33,754 bases of DNA, taken from positions 1-33,754 of the forward strand of contig JAKQTP010000193.1 in NCBI GenBank assembly GCA_029563035.1. The letters are read 5' to 3'. The notes beneath the pieces are model-generated. The model was not told the origin of the DNA. It did not search any database and saw only the letters and a program-made list of their open reading frames with translations. The stretch comes from an archaeon (lineage in GTDB: Archaea; Iainarchaeota; Iainarchaeia; CSSED10-239). Positions 1 to 6,747 of the stretch are shown here, one piece after another. The first letter of the stretch is position 1; each line of letters begins with the position of its first letter. The position numbers were made by a program, and so were the translations under genes.

Positions 1-141
1 GAAAGATTTACATTATCTCCATGAGCGTTAATTTCGGTAGTTCCTACCGTATTTACTGCTAAATTCATTAAGTTAATACCAGCATTAACATCTCTATGGT
101 GATGAGCTTTACAAATAGGGCAATCCCATTCTCTATCACTC
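1..141. repeat. Terminal direct repeat, left copy (contig closes into a circle)
   Basis: These 141 bases are identical to 33614-33754. An exact overlap of this length at both ends of a contig is what a de Bruijn assembler leaves when it walks round a circle with k=141, so it is most likely an assembly overlap and not a biological terminal repeat. The unique molecule is then 33,613 bp, circular or circularly permuted. It lies inside a tnpB gene, whose reading frame is continuous when the ends are joined. Confidence 0.95.
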
Positions 142-1187
142 AATGTTAATTCTGTATTTTTGTAACCACAGTTAGAACAAGTTTTTGTACTGGCGTACCA
201 TTTATCAGCAAATACTAAATGCTTCCCATACCAGTCACACTTGTATTCTAACATATTTACAAAAGAACCCCAAGCATTATCAAGAGTAGATTTACCAAGA
301 TTTAAACATTGACTCATAGCTTGCATATTTAAAGTTTCAATTCCGATAATATCATATTCCTTAACTAACTTAGTTGAAAGTTTTTGTTGAAAATCCTTTC
401 TTGAATTAGATATTTTTTCATGAACTCTGGCAACTTTGATTCTTTGCTTATTCCTTCTATTACTTCCTTTCTCTTTTCTTGATAAGATTCTTTGTTCTTT
501 AGTTAATTTCTTTTCATACAATCTATAGAATTTCGGATAACCAGAAATTTGATTTTCATTACTGGTGAACAAATTCTTAGAATCATAGTCTAAACCTACA
601 GGTTTTGAATTATAATTAACTTGATGAATTTTTGTGTCTATATATTCTTCAACAAGAATACAAGCAAAGTATTTACCTGTTGGAGTTTTCTCTACTGTTA
701 CGTTTTTTATAATTCCTTCAAATGTTCTATCATCTGAATATTTTACCCATTTCAGTTTCGGTAATTTTAGTCTTTTATTTTCAAATACAATATCGATATT
801 ATTATTCACATTAACTGTTCTGTAGGTATGCTTATTTGTTTTCTTACTTTTGAATTTGGGGAAACCTATCCTTTTACCCTTCCTTTTACCAGAAATAGAC
901 TTAAAAAAGTTTCTATATGCCATCTCTAAATCTACTCTTGATTGTTGAAGAGCAACACTATCCACTTCTTTAAGCCATTCAAATTCCTGTTTGTACTCTT
1001 TCTCTGTTGTATATTTATGAGAATATAATTTTTCTTTATCATCTTTTAAATTAAAATATACCTCTTGTCTTTCAGCAAGCATTTTATTGTAAACAAAGCG
1101 AGTACACCCAAAAGTCTTATGTAAAAGAATCTCTTGCTCTTTATTTGGATACAAACGAAATTTATATGTTTTTAATATATGTCTCAT
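1..1187 (-). CDS. tnpB: TnpB RNA-guided nuclease, copy 1 (N-terminal and main part; 3' end at right edge of window)
   Basis: Reading leftward from ATG at 1185-1187 and across the contig junction into 33586-33613 gives one 404-aa protein. The N-terminus has the usual TnpB/OrfB start (KTYKFRLYPNKEQE, residues 6-19). RuvC motifs follow: GLDYDSKNLF with Asp200, IGIETLNMQAM with Glu284 and HHHRDVNAGINL with Asp366. A four-cysteine zinc ribbon (CSNCG, then CPIC) lies between the last two. All catalytic residues are present, so it looks active; the usual GIDxG is GLDYD here. It is a close paralogue of copy 3 (27100-28344) and only distantly similar to copy 2. In the family, TnpB uses an RNA from its own 3' end to cut DNA beside a short TAM. 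No tnpA is present, so it cannot transpose on its own. Confidence 0.93.
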   Translation of the reverse strand, partial: MRHILKTYKFRLYPNKEQEILLHKTFGCTRFVYNKMLAERQEVYFNLKDDKEKLYSHKYTTEKEYKQEFEWLKEVDSVALQQSRVDLEMAYRNFFKSISGKRKGKRIGFPKFKSKKTNKHTYRTVNVNNNIDIVFENKRLKLPKLKWVKYSDDRTFEGIIKNVTVEKTPTGKYFACILVEEYIDTKIHQVNYNSKPVGLDYDSKNLFTSNENQISGYPKFYRLYEKKLTKEQRILSRKEKGSNRRNKQRIKVARVHEKISNSRKDFQQKLSTKLVKEYDIIGIETLNMQAMSQCLNLGKSTLDNAWGSFVNMLEYKCDWYGKHLVFADKWYASTKTCSNCGYKNTELTLSDREWDCPICKAHHHRDVNAGINLMNLAVNTVGTTEINAHGDNVNL

Positions 1188-1226
1188 TTCTTTTATTAGT
1201 AATTTTATACCGAATAAGTTATTTAA

Positions 1227-1254
1227 AATATAATGATAATTAGTAAAAAGTCAA
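1227..1254 (-). promoter_or_regulatory. Sigma70-type promoter of tnpB copy 1
   Basis: On the minus strand TTGACT (1254-1249) and TATATT (1232-1227) are separated by 16 bp, 40 bp upstream of the tnpB ATG and downstream of the left-end hairpin. The same TTGACT/TATATT pair occurs at the matching place in element 3. This is inferred from sequence only. Confidence 0.55.
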
Positions 1255-1482
1255 GTCAAAAAGTTACATTTTTTAGCCCCTTGTATCCACGCCCTGAAGA
1301 GACGTGGTTTTACGGGGCTGGTGATAAATAATAAAATTTTATATTATAAAGTATATAAAAAATCAATTTTTTTCTTATTTTTATAAAAAAAATTAAAAAC
1401 ATCCATAAAAATATAAAATATATTCTATAATTAGAAATGTATAAAATAAGTCGGAGGACAATAATCTCAAGGAGAATATATA

Positions 1483-1755
1483 ATGTTACAAGAAGGTATA
1501 TTATTAAGTATGATAAGATCAGCAGTTGATAGTCATGATGAACAAGAAATTAAAAAAAGAAAAAAATTAGTTATAGAAATATTAGAAAAAGAGATGATAG
1601 AAAAATATTCTAATAGCTATTCTGAAAAACAATTAAAAAGAGAAATAAAAGATATGAAAAGAAAAATGAATATAGAGATAGATAAATATATAGAAAAACA
1701 AATTCAGATAAGGGATTATATGGAAGAATATTTTAAAAAAAATGTTTTAAGTTAA
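1483..1755 (+). CDS. Small highly charged coiled-coil protein, function unknown
   Basis: This 90-aa protein is the first gene of the rightward early module. The start is supported by AAGGAG eight bases upstream of ATG. It is rich in Lys and Glu, with heptad-like runs from residue 20 to 80 (KKRKKLVIEILEKEM, KQLKREIKDMKRKMN), so an extended coiled coil is likely. No membrane segment, cysteine motif or recognisable family is seen. It lies between the two divergent TnpB elements and just before the structured leader of the replication-like gene, so an early regulatory or DNA-associated role is possible, but nothing in the sequence shows it. Codon use (very A-rich) matches the neighbouring early gene. 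Confidence 0.75.
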   Translation: MLQEGILLSMIRSAVDSHDEQEIKKRKKLVIEILEKEMIEKYSNSYSEKQLKREIKDMKRKMNIEIDKYIEKQIQIRDYMEEYFKKNVLS

Positions 1756-1814
1756 AGATTTTTTTAAAAATAGTAAGAGGAAATGAATGAAAAGATATAA
1801 TTAAATGAAAACGT

Positions 1815-1925
1815 GGGACTATTAAAACTCATCCCTTTAATAGTTTCATGAAACTCAACAAGGCGATAGGTAAGGGCGGGATGAAACCAGAAATGGTTGC
1901 TCTTATCTACCGCCTATTTTTTTAG
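1815..1925 (+). ncRNA. Structured leader RNA with possible pseudoknot and intrinsic terminator/attenuator
   Basis: Hairpin 1 is a perfect 9-bp stem, ACTATTAAA (1818-1826) with TTTAATAGT (1836-1844), loop ACTCATCCC. Hairpin 2 pairs AGGCGATAGGTAAG (1861-1874) with CTTATCTACCGCCT (1902-1915), allowing one mismatch and one G-U, and is followed by seven T. Its loop holds a nested AACCA-GAAA-TGGTT hairpin. TCATCCC in loop 1 (1829-1835) is exactly complementary to GGGATGA in loop 2 (1878-1884), so the loops can kiss. A 14-bp palindrome AGTTTCATGAAACT (1842-1855) sits between. The terminator ends at the ribosome binding site (AGGAG, 1924-1928) of the next gene. This suggests attenuation or pseudoknot control of that gene, as in plasmid rep leaders; the function is inferred. 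Confidence 0.6.
1848..1925 (+). CDS. Possible 25-aa leader peptide coupled to the downstream gene
   Basis: An ATG at 1848 opens a 25-codon frame (ends ALIYRLFF) that runs through the whole second hairpin. It stops at TAG 1923-1925, which overlaps the AGGAG ribosome binding site of the 1937 gene. Plasmids of the IncI/IncB type use a coupled leader peptide in the same position. No Shine-Dalgarno sequence precedes this ATG and the frame may be a by-product of the hairpin, so support is weak. A second tiny frame, MKTWDY at 1805-1825, lies just upstream. Confidence 0.25.
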   Translation: MKLNKAIGKGGMKPEMVALIYRLFF

Positions 1926-1936
1926 GAGTTAAAATT

Positions 1937-2950
1937 ATGGGAAAAACAGAAAAACAACACAGTGAGCAACTAATACCCTTCTTATTAGAAGAGAATAGTG
2001 ATGGTTACCCTGTAATAGCATTTAGTCCAACATTAGCTTATATTATTGGAAATACTGAAGCGTCATTAGCTTTACAATCAATCTTCTATAGCTGGCAGAA
2101 GCAATTTGGTGGTCATAAAGAATTTACTAAATTTAAAAGATCAATAACCAGTGAAGAAAAACATCGCGATGTTGCTGAGGATAGTTCAAGGACATTAAAA
2201 ACGTTCTGTGAAGAGTTTTGCTGGAAGAAAGATAAAGCTAAAAGAATTCTTAATCTTATCTCCTGTAAGAAAGGTGAAGAATATAAACATCCAATGCCTT
2301 TCGTTTCATATTTCAATACACGCTATGGTATGATGTGGGATGTTAATAAAGAATTCGCACAGCAATTTATCAATGAGGTTTATAAACAAGGTAATGATAT
2401 TCCTGAAAGATTAGACCGTGATGTTATATTAAAAATTGCTAAAGAAATAAGAACTAAATTATATCCCCAGCAAACGGAAAATACGATTCATAACGCGGAA
2501 AACGAGAATCAGGAATGGCAAAAAGCCATTTATGAATCGCGAAAATCGATTCCAGAATGCGGAAAAACAGAATCAGACATGGCGAAAACCGGATATGATA
2601 TTGAGGATATAGAGGCTATAGAGGCTTGTGGAGGAATATTGAGTACTGTTGAGGTAGGTGCTAAATGCACCTATTTAGAAAATAATTCTTCTTCAACTCC
2701 TTCTAAAGAAAAAGAAAAGAATTCACTTAGTACTTCTTCGCCTACGGCGAATAAACACTTATCGCTTGTTTCTTCGCCACCTGCTACCGACACCAAACCA
2801 AAACCAGTAATTCAACCAGAAACTGATTACTGTAGTTTTTGTGGATCACCACTAAATGCATATTCCAGTGTCTGCCCTCAATGTAAACGGAGCGTAATTG
2901 AAAATTATCACCATCCCCGTAAAACCACGCCCTTCAGGGCGTGGATATAA
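1937..2950 (+). CDS. Putative replication/DNA-binding protein with C-terminal zinc ribbon (3' end altered by TnpB element)
   Basis: This 337-aa protein starts at ATG after AGGAG with an eight-base spacer. Residues about 25-140 contain the pattern IIGNTEASLALQSIFYSW followed by a basic helical segment, which resembles winged-helix phage and plasmid replication proteins. Residues about 245-290 are a Ser/Thr/Pro-rich linker. A CxxC-x10-CxxC zinc ribbon (CSFCG, CPQCK) follows near residue 300. It is the only replication candidate in the genome. The last 13 residues (HHPRKTTPFRAWI) are translated from the left end of TnpB element 2. Removing the element gives ...VIENYME and a TAG stop, so the native protein was slightly shorter. 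A transcription regulator is the main alternative. Confidence 0.6.
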   Translation: MGKTEKQHSEQLIPFLLEENSDGYPVIAFSPTLAYIIGNTEASLALQSIFYSWQKQFGGHKEFTKFKRSITSEEKHRDVAEDSSRTLKTFCEEFCWKKDKAKRILNLISCKKGEEYKHPMPFVSYFNTRYGMMWDVNKEFAQQFINEVYKQGNDIPERLDRDVILKIAKEIRTKLYPQQTENTIHNAENENQEWQKAIYESRKSIPECGKTESDMAKTGYDIEDIEAIEACGGILSTVEVGAKCTYLENNSSSTPSKEKEKNSLSTSSPTANKHLSLVSSPPATDTKPKPVIQPETDYCSFCGSPLNAYSSVCPQCKRSVIENYHHPRKTTPFRAWI

Positions 2951-4302
2951 GGGGCTAAAAAACTATGATTTTAATCCATATTTTAGTATAAATACTTGTA
3001 ATCGGCTTTAATAGTATATAATCACTTGTAATTGGATTTTACTTTTTGGGAGAGTTATATTATATTTAAGTTAATATTATAAGAATCAAGAGATTATTAT
3101 AAAACATGATACAAAAAGGTTATAAATACAGAATTTACCCAAACAGAGAACAAGAGATTTTTTTAATGAAATCTTTCGGCTGTGTGAGGTTTGTTTATAA
3201 TTGGGCATTAGCCTTAAAAAATCATGAATATACTAACACTAAGAAATCATCTAATTATTATGAACTTAATAAAAAATTACCCGAATTAAAAAACCAATAT
3301 GATTGGTTGACTGAAATATATTCTCAAACTATACAAGCATCTTTGAGAAATCTTGATAATGCTTTTACTCGATTTTTTAAAAAACAAGGAAAATACCCAA
3401 ATTTTAAAAGTAAACATAAAAATGATTTTAGTTTTCAAATACCTCAAGGAGCTAAAATTGCAGAAAATAAATTATATATTCCGAAAGTTAAAGAAGGGAT
3501 TAAGATAAAGTTAAGTAGAGATTTTGATGGAAAAATAAAAACTACTACTATATCAAAAAATCCATCAGGTCAATATTTTGTAACTTTTTTAATTGAATCA
3601 AATGAAAATATAAAAGAGCCAGAAGAATTTAATATTGATACAACTATAGGGATTGATCTCGGCATAAAAGAATTTGCTGTTATATCCGATGGTAGAAGAA
3701 TTGAAAATCCAAGACATCTTAGAAAGAAATTAAAAAGATTAAAAAAGATTCAACAAAGACATTCAAGAAAACAGAAGGGAAGTAGTAATAGGAAGAACCA
3801 TAGAATAAAAGTAGCAAAACAACATTTAAAAGTTAAAAATCAAAGACAAGATTTTTTACATAAACTGACTCACAAACTAACTCACGATAACCAAGTGAGT
3901 TCTATATGTATTGAAGATTTAGCAGTATCTAATATGATTAAAAATCATAAGTTAGCTCAAGCAATTTCAGATGTAGGGTGGAGAGAGTTTAGAAGGCAAT
4001 TAGATTATAAATGTAAATGGTATGGAAAGAATTTAATTGTAATTTCAAGATTTGCACCTTCTTCAAAACTCTGTCCTGAGTGTGGTCAAATAAATCAAAA
4101 ATTGACTTTAGCTAATAGAGAGTGGACTTGTGATTGTGGAGTTAAACACGATAGAGATTTGCTTGCTTCAAACAATATTAAAAATTTTGGAATAGAAAAG
4201 TACCGTAGGGACTACGGAAACTCAAACGCCTGTGGAGAGAATATGGTAGTTGACAGACTCGTTGAAACAGGAATCCATGCCCTTTAGGGCGTGGTAGTTC
4301 AA
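2909..4302 (+). mobile_element. TnpB-only IS200/IS605-type element 2
   Basis: The left end begins after AATTAT (2903-2908). It folds as a perfect 8-bp stem CCACGCCC/GGGCGTGG (2925-2932 with 2937-2944) closed by TTCA, bracketed by CCCC (2915-2918) and GGGG (2951-2954). The right end is TAGTTCAA at 4295-4302 after a hairpin. Deleting 2909-4302 joins GAA AAT TAT to ATG GAA TAG in frame with the upstream gene, which supports both ends. The tnpB sequence differs strongly from copies 1 and 3, yet its left end is nearly identical to that of element 1, which it faces in inverted orientation. Confidence 0.85.
3106..4287 (+). CDS. tnpB: TnpB RNA-guided nuclease, copy 2
   Basis: This 393-aa protein has the TnpB/OrfB N-terminus (YKYRIYPNREQEIF) and a complete RuvC triad: Asp184 in GIDLGIKEF, Glu270 in ICIEDLAVSNM and Asp351 in HDRDLLASNNI. 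The zinc ribbon is CPECG at 323-327 and CDCG at 342-345, so the second half is CxC and not CxxC. The stop codon lies inside the terminal omegaRNA hairpin (TTTAG at 4283-4287). A TTTACT-17 bp-TATATT promoter-like pair precedes the gene. It belongs to a different branch from copies 1 and 3, so at least two TnpB lineages entered this phage. No transposase accompanies it; it may now act as a free-standing homing nuclease. Confidence 0.93.
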   Translation: MIQKGYKYRIYPNREQEIFLMKSFGCVRFVYNWALALKNHEYTNTKKSSNYYELNKKLPELKNQYDWLTEIYSQTIQASLRNLDNAFTRFFKKQGKYPNFKSKHKNDFSFQIPQGAKIAENKLYIPKVKEGIKIKLSRDFDGKIKTTTISKNPSGQYFVTFLIESNENIKEPEEFNIDTTIGIDLGIKEFAVISDGRRIENPRHLRKKLKRLKKIQQRHSRKQKGSSNRKNHRIKVAKQHLKVKNQRQDFLHKLTHKLTHDNQVSSICIEDLAVSNMIKNHKLAQAISDVGWREFRRQLDYKCKWYGKNLIVISRFAPSSKLCPECGQINQKLTLANREWTCDCGVKHDRDLLASNNIKNFGIEKYRRDYGNSNACGENMVVDRLVETGIHAL

Positions 4303-4318
4303 ATGGAATAGGTAAATA
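4190..4318 (+). ncRNA. omegaRNA (reRNA) of TnpB copy 2 with guide
   Basis: The scaffold overlaps the tnpB 3' end. A stem CCGTAG-GGA-CTACGG lies at 4203-4217. The terminal hairpin CCATGCCC-TTTA-GGGCGTGG (4275-4294) is followed by TAGTTCAA and then flanking DNA starting ATGGAATAGG (from 4303), which would be the guide. All three elements share this layout with different stem sequences. The 5' limit is a guess. Confidence 0.7.
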
Positions 4319-4321
4319 ATT

Positions 4322-4762
4322 ATGATTAATTCCAAAAATATAAAGAAAAAAAAGAAACAACAGTTAATTAGATATAAATATACTATCTATAGAGATGATA
4401 TTAGATTATTTTCCAAATTTATTAAATGGGATGGATTTGCATGGGGCTTAAAAACTAATTCAGGAAAAGAGCTTGGAAAAATATTAGAATCTAATTTTGG
4501 AGATTTATATGCTACTATAGAAGAATATACTCCTGGTGGAAAAGAATTAATGTGCACTCTGGATTTCTCTTGTAAAAGTAAAATTACAAATAAATTACAT
4601 GGTCTTTCAGAAGATACATATGGATCAGAACAAAATATTATTTTTAATTCTACTAATATACATTGTTGGACACATTTAATTAAAAGAAGAGTAGTAGTTA
4701 TGGAAAGAGATGCTAAATTAGGTTATGGTATAGTAGCTGGATTTCAAGTTTGTAAGAATTAA
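4322..4762 (+). CDS. Hypothetical early protein, 146 aa
   Basis: The frame starts at ATG 4322 with a weak ATAGG nine bases upstream, and that ATAGG belongs to the original flank of TnpB element 2. The N-terminus is a basic stretch (IKKKKKQQ) followed by a mixed alpha/beta region with four cysteines (CTLDFSC, HCW, QVCKN) not arranged as a clear metal site. There is no signal peptide or membrane segment. Before the TnpB insertion it began about 10 bases after the 337-aa gene, so the two probably formed one early operon. I do not recognise a family. It ends just before the convergent terminator hairpin. Confidence 0.7.
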   Translation: MINSKNIKKKKKQQLIRYKYTIYRDDIRLFSKFIKWDGFAWGLKTNSGKELGKILESNFGDLYATIEEYTPGGKELMCTLDFSCKSKITNKLHGLSEDTYGSEQNIIFNSTNIHCWTHLIKRRVVVMERDAKLGYGIVAGFQVCKN

Positions 4763-4791
4763 AAAGAAGAGATATAATTTCTTATATCTCT
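4762..4791 (-). terminator. Intrinsic terminator of the leftward late operon
   Basis: A perfect 10-bp stem AGAGATATAA/TTATATCTCT (4768-4777 with 4782-4791) has a four-base loop. On the minus strand it is followed by TCTTTTT, a U-rich tail, just after the last late gene (4824). On the plus strand no U-run follows. Confidence 0.7.
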
Positions 4792-4823
4792 AAAGTATGA
4801 AGAAGGGAGTAAATAAATGAAAG

Positions 4824-5045
4824 CTATTGTTTTTTTAGTTGATATAGATTATATAATCCCAATAAACCAGTTACAAATCCCATTAATGCAATTAATGTAG
4901 ATTCTTTTATATGTGAGTATCCTAATAATAATTGTATAAAGGATGTAACTATTAAGATCATTAATATTGTTGTCCAACAGTATACCGGCTGAAACTTATT
5001 TTTTGAAAAGAAGAATGATTTGATAATATATCTTATAGTATTCAT
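4824..5045 (-). CDS. Small two-span membrane protein, probable holin-like
   Basis: The 73-aa product has two hydrophobic segments (about residues 22-42, CWTTILMILIVTSFIQLLLG, and 49-66, LIALMGFVTGLLGLYNLY). They are separated by a short polar turn, with a basic N-terminus and a QLKKQ tail. That size and topology fit class II holins. It is the last gene of the late operon, next to an XhlA-like gene, which is the usual lysis position. Against this, no endolysin is recognisable anywhere in the genome, so a lysis function rests on position and topology only. The start follows AACGAG, a weak ribosome binding site. Confidence 0.55.
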   Translation of the reverse strand: MNTIRYIIKSFFFSKNKFQPVYCWTTILMILIVTSFIQLLLGYSHIKESTLIALMGFVTGLLGLYNLYQLKKQ

Positions 5046-5130
5046 TTTTAACTCGTTAGATCAGCTTAGTGCTTAATAGTGCTGCGGTATTAGAACCTAT
5101 ATTCTACTTTTAAGTTATTACAATAAAGTT

Positions 5131-5469
5131 TTAAAAAAATACTACTTTTATTAAAAATCCAAGCATAGCTATTAAAATAGTACATAAAGGAATACCAACT
5201 TTTAAAAGTGTTTTATTAATTGAATTATCTATTAAAGGTTGTGCTTCCTTTTGTATAAGATTAGGCAAATCTTCTTTTCTTCTGCCACAATCTTCATGTG
5301 TAACATTATGTTTTTGAGTAGTTTCTAAAACTACTAATCTACTTTTTATATCATCAAGTTTTAATGCAATACATTTATTACTTTCTTTTAATTCTCTAAA
5401 GTTTTCTTCTAAAAGTTGTAAGAACGGAGATTCGGTATTCCCCATAATATCCATATCCTTTTCAAACAT
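5131..5469 (-). CDS. XhlA-like coiled-coil protein with C-terminal membrane anchor
   Basis: The 112-aa protein has an amphipathic coiled-coil region (about residues 15-55, LEENFRELKES and KLDDIKSRLVVLETTQ) and a single hydrophobic C-terminal segment (LKVGIPLCTILIAMLGFLIKV). This is the layout of haemolysin XhlA-type proteins found beside phage holins. AAGG lies nine bases before the ATG. It sits upstream of the 73-aa membrane protein, and the pair probably makes up a lysis or membrane module. A tail-associated membrane protein is the alternative. No enzymatic motif is present. Confidence 0.55.
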   Translation of the reverse strand: MFEKDMDIMGNTESPFLQLLEENFRELKESNKCIALKLDDIKSRLVVLETTQKHNVTHEDCGRRKEDLPNLIQKEAQPLIDNSINKTLLKVGIPLCTILIAMLGFLIKVVFF

Positions 5470-5492
5470 AATATGCGACCTTCATTTAATAT

Positions 5493-5627
5493 CTATTCAT
5501 ATACTATAGTAATATTTACTGCATTTGTTATTAATAATATACCATCTAATAATATAGAAGTGTAATCACTAAATGTAATAGTTTTTGCAGATGCATCAAA
5601 TACATAATTAGTTATTAGTTTCTTCAT
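5493..5627 (-). CDS. Short phage structural-type protein, 44 aa
   Basis: ATG at 5627 lies five bases after the stop of the collagen-like gene, with AGGA just upstream. The product (MKKLITNYVFDASAKT..., then DGILLITNAVNITIVYE) resembles the start of phage tail proteins that open with a beta-rich segment of the type NYxFDASAKTITFxDYxSI. Those proteins are usually several times longer, so this is either a minimal version or a remnant. It is translated in line with its neighbours in the fibre region. Confidence 0.55.
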   Translation of the reverse strand: MKKLITNYVFDASAKTITFSDYTSILLDGILLITNAVNITIVYE

Positions 5628-5631
5628 TCCA

Positions 5632-6345
5632 TTATCCTAAAGCTATTGCCATTGCTATTGCATAAATTTTTGTAGCATATATAGATGTATCTGGTGCAGG
5701 TCCTGTCCATCCGGTGTATCCTGTAGGTCCTGTAACCATTGAGTCTGCTCCAGTTGGACCAGTATACCCTGTGTATCCTGTATAACCTGTTGGTCCTGTT
5801 GATCCCAAGGAACCTGCAACACCATCATTTCCTGCTGGTCCCGTGGGTCCTGTTGCTCCTTTAAGACCCCTACCTCCACCTGACCCATTTACTCCGTTTT
5901 TACCATCTTTTCCAGAAGGACCGGTTGGCCCTGTGTCACCTTTATCTCCTTTAGGACCTACTATTGAGATCCCCGCTTCACCTTGTGGTCCAGTTGGCCC
6001 AGTTTTTCCATCTGCTCCCTGAGCTCCTGTTGTTCCATTTGTTCCATCTTTTCCAGGAGATCCGTCTTTGCCTTTTTCTCCTGTTTCTCCTTTCTGTCCA
6101 TCTTTACCATCTATTCCATTAAGTCCATCTTTACCATTTATTCCATCAATACCGTTAATACCATCTTTACCGGGATCTCCTTTATCTCCTTTAGGACCGG
6201 TTGGACCAGTATCTCCTTTAGGACCAGTGGGTCCAATTGGACCTATTTCTCCTTGTAAACCAGTAGGTCCAGTAGGACCAATAAGTGCTTCTGGTTCTCG
6301 TTTAACTCCTTTAGATAATATATATTTAGTTTCTATAGTTTTCAT
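5632..6345 (-). CDS. Collagen-like phage protein
   Basis: Of 237 residues, about 22-217 form Gly-X-Y triplets. The first part has Lys/Asp-rich charged triplets ([18 protein letters not shown]) and the last part Thr/Tyr-rich ones ([10 protein letters not shown]). Collagen triple helices of this kind act as trimeric stalks in phage fibres and surface proteins. The N-terminal 20 residues and the C-terminal 20 ([14 protein letters not shown]) are non-collagenous caps, the latter hydrophobic. It follows the main fibre gene and the 131-aa gene, so it is probably a second fibre or a capsid/tail decoration. Charged GKDG triplets differ from the Thr-only repeats of the large fibre, so the two arose separately or diverged. 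Confidence 0.85.
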   Translation of the reverse strand: MKTIETKYILSKGVKREPEALIGPTGPTGLQGEIGPIGPTGPKGDTGPTGPKGDKGDPGKDGINGIDGINGKDGLNGIDGKDGQKGETGEKGKDGSPGKDGTNGTTGAQGADGKTGPTGPQGEAGISIVGPKGDKGDTGPTGPSGKDGKNGVNGSGGGRGLKGATGPTGPAGNDGVAGSLGSTGPTGYTGYTGYTGPTGADSMVTGPTGYTGWTGPAPDTSIYATKIYAIAMAIALG

Positions 6346-6350
6346 TATAA

Positions 6351-6746
6351 TTATAATTGTAATTTAATCTCTTTTATTTTATTTACTGCTTCCTTTAATT
6401 TAACAGGAGCAGTATCAAAACTACCTAAATATTCAATTACATCTATTAATGAGCTAATACATAATCTTTCTATTTCCCAGTTATTAGCATTTCTTTGTTT
6501 TATTGTATTAGATAAATCATCAATATCTTTATCAGTCAATATCTTATTTGTGTCTACTTCAACTATTGAATTATCTTTCAATTTATAATTAAAAGATTTA
6601 TCTTCTTTTAAAATTGGTAATAATATATAATCATTTCTATCATTTTCTCTAAAAATATGATAATTATCTGGTATATTAAAATCATCTGGTAAAACAGCAG
6701 TAGCTGTTATATTATTATTTGAATCTATAATAACTGCATATTTCAT
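6351..6746 (-). CDS. Hypothetical protein between fibre and collagen-like genes (possible fibre assembly factor)
   Basis: The 131-aa protein starts [23 protein letters not shown] and has a helical C-terminal half ([22 protein letters not shown]). A leading beta-hairpin that reads as a description of its own sequence, followed by a helical tail, is common in phage fibre-associated chaperones. This and its place directly after the fibre gene suggest an assembly role, but I recognise no family. The short spacings on both sides (about 1-5 bases) place it firmly in the late operon. Confidence 0.65.
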   Translation of the reverse strand: MKYAVIIDSNNNITATAVLPDDFNIPDNYHIFRENDRNDYILLPILKEDKSFNYKLKDNSIVEVDTNKILTDKDIDDLSNTIKQRNANNWEIERLCISSLIDVIEYLGSFDTAPVKLKEAVNKIKEIKLQL

Positions 6747-6747
6747 T

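Larger units (their letters stand above)
1..1323 (-). mobile_element. TnpB-only IS200/IS605-type element 1 (left end to junction)
   Basis: The element runs leftward from 1323 through the contig junction to 33549, 1388 bp in all. The left end starts right after the target TTTAT (minus strand, 1328-1324) with CACCAGCCCC. It folds as an outer stem AGCCCC/GGGGCT (1275-1280 with 1314-1319) around an inner CCACG/CGTGG stem. The right end is TTCAA at 33553-33549. Joining the flanks gives TTTAT followed by AGTAAAGAGAAAAT and the ATG of the sigma-like gene at 33534, so it inserted in the 5' leader of the late operon. There is no transposase, so it is non-autonomous or moved in trans. Confidence 0.85.

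Noticed and set aside
634..825. Plus-strand frame opposite tnpB copy 1 (and its twin at 27815-28021)
   Set aside because: Both lie antisense to conserved tnpB sequence and are similar only because the two tnpB genes are similar.
4817..4900. 27-codon plus-strand frame (MKAIVFLVDIDY...) after GAAGGGAG
   Set aside because: It has a good ribosome site, but it lies antisense to the 73-aa membrane protein gene, past the operon terminator, and ends after 27 codons. It may be a remnant of a lost early gene, but there is not enough support to call it.
5983..6367. Plus-strand frames of 91 and 99 aa opposite the collagen-like gene
   Set aside because: They are Ser/Pro/Phe-rich shadows of Gly-X-Y repeats read on the other strand.
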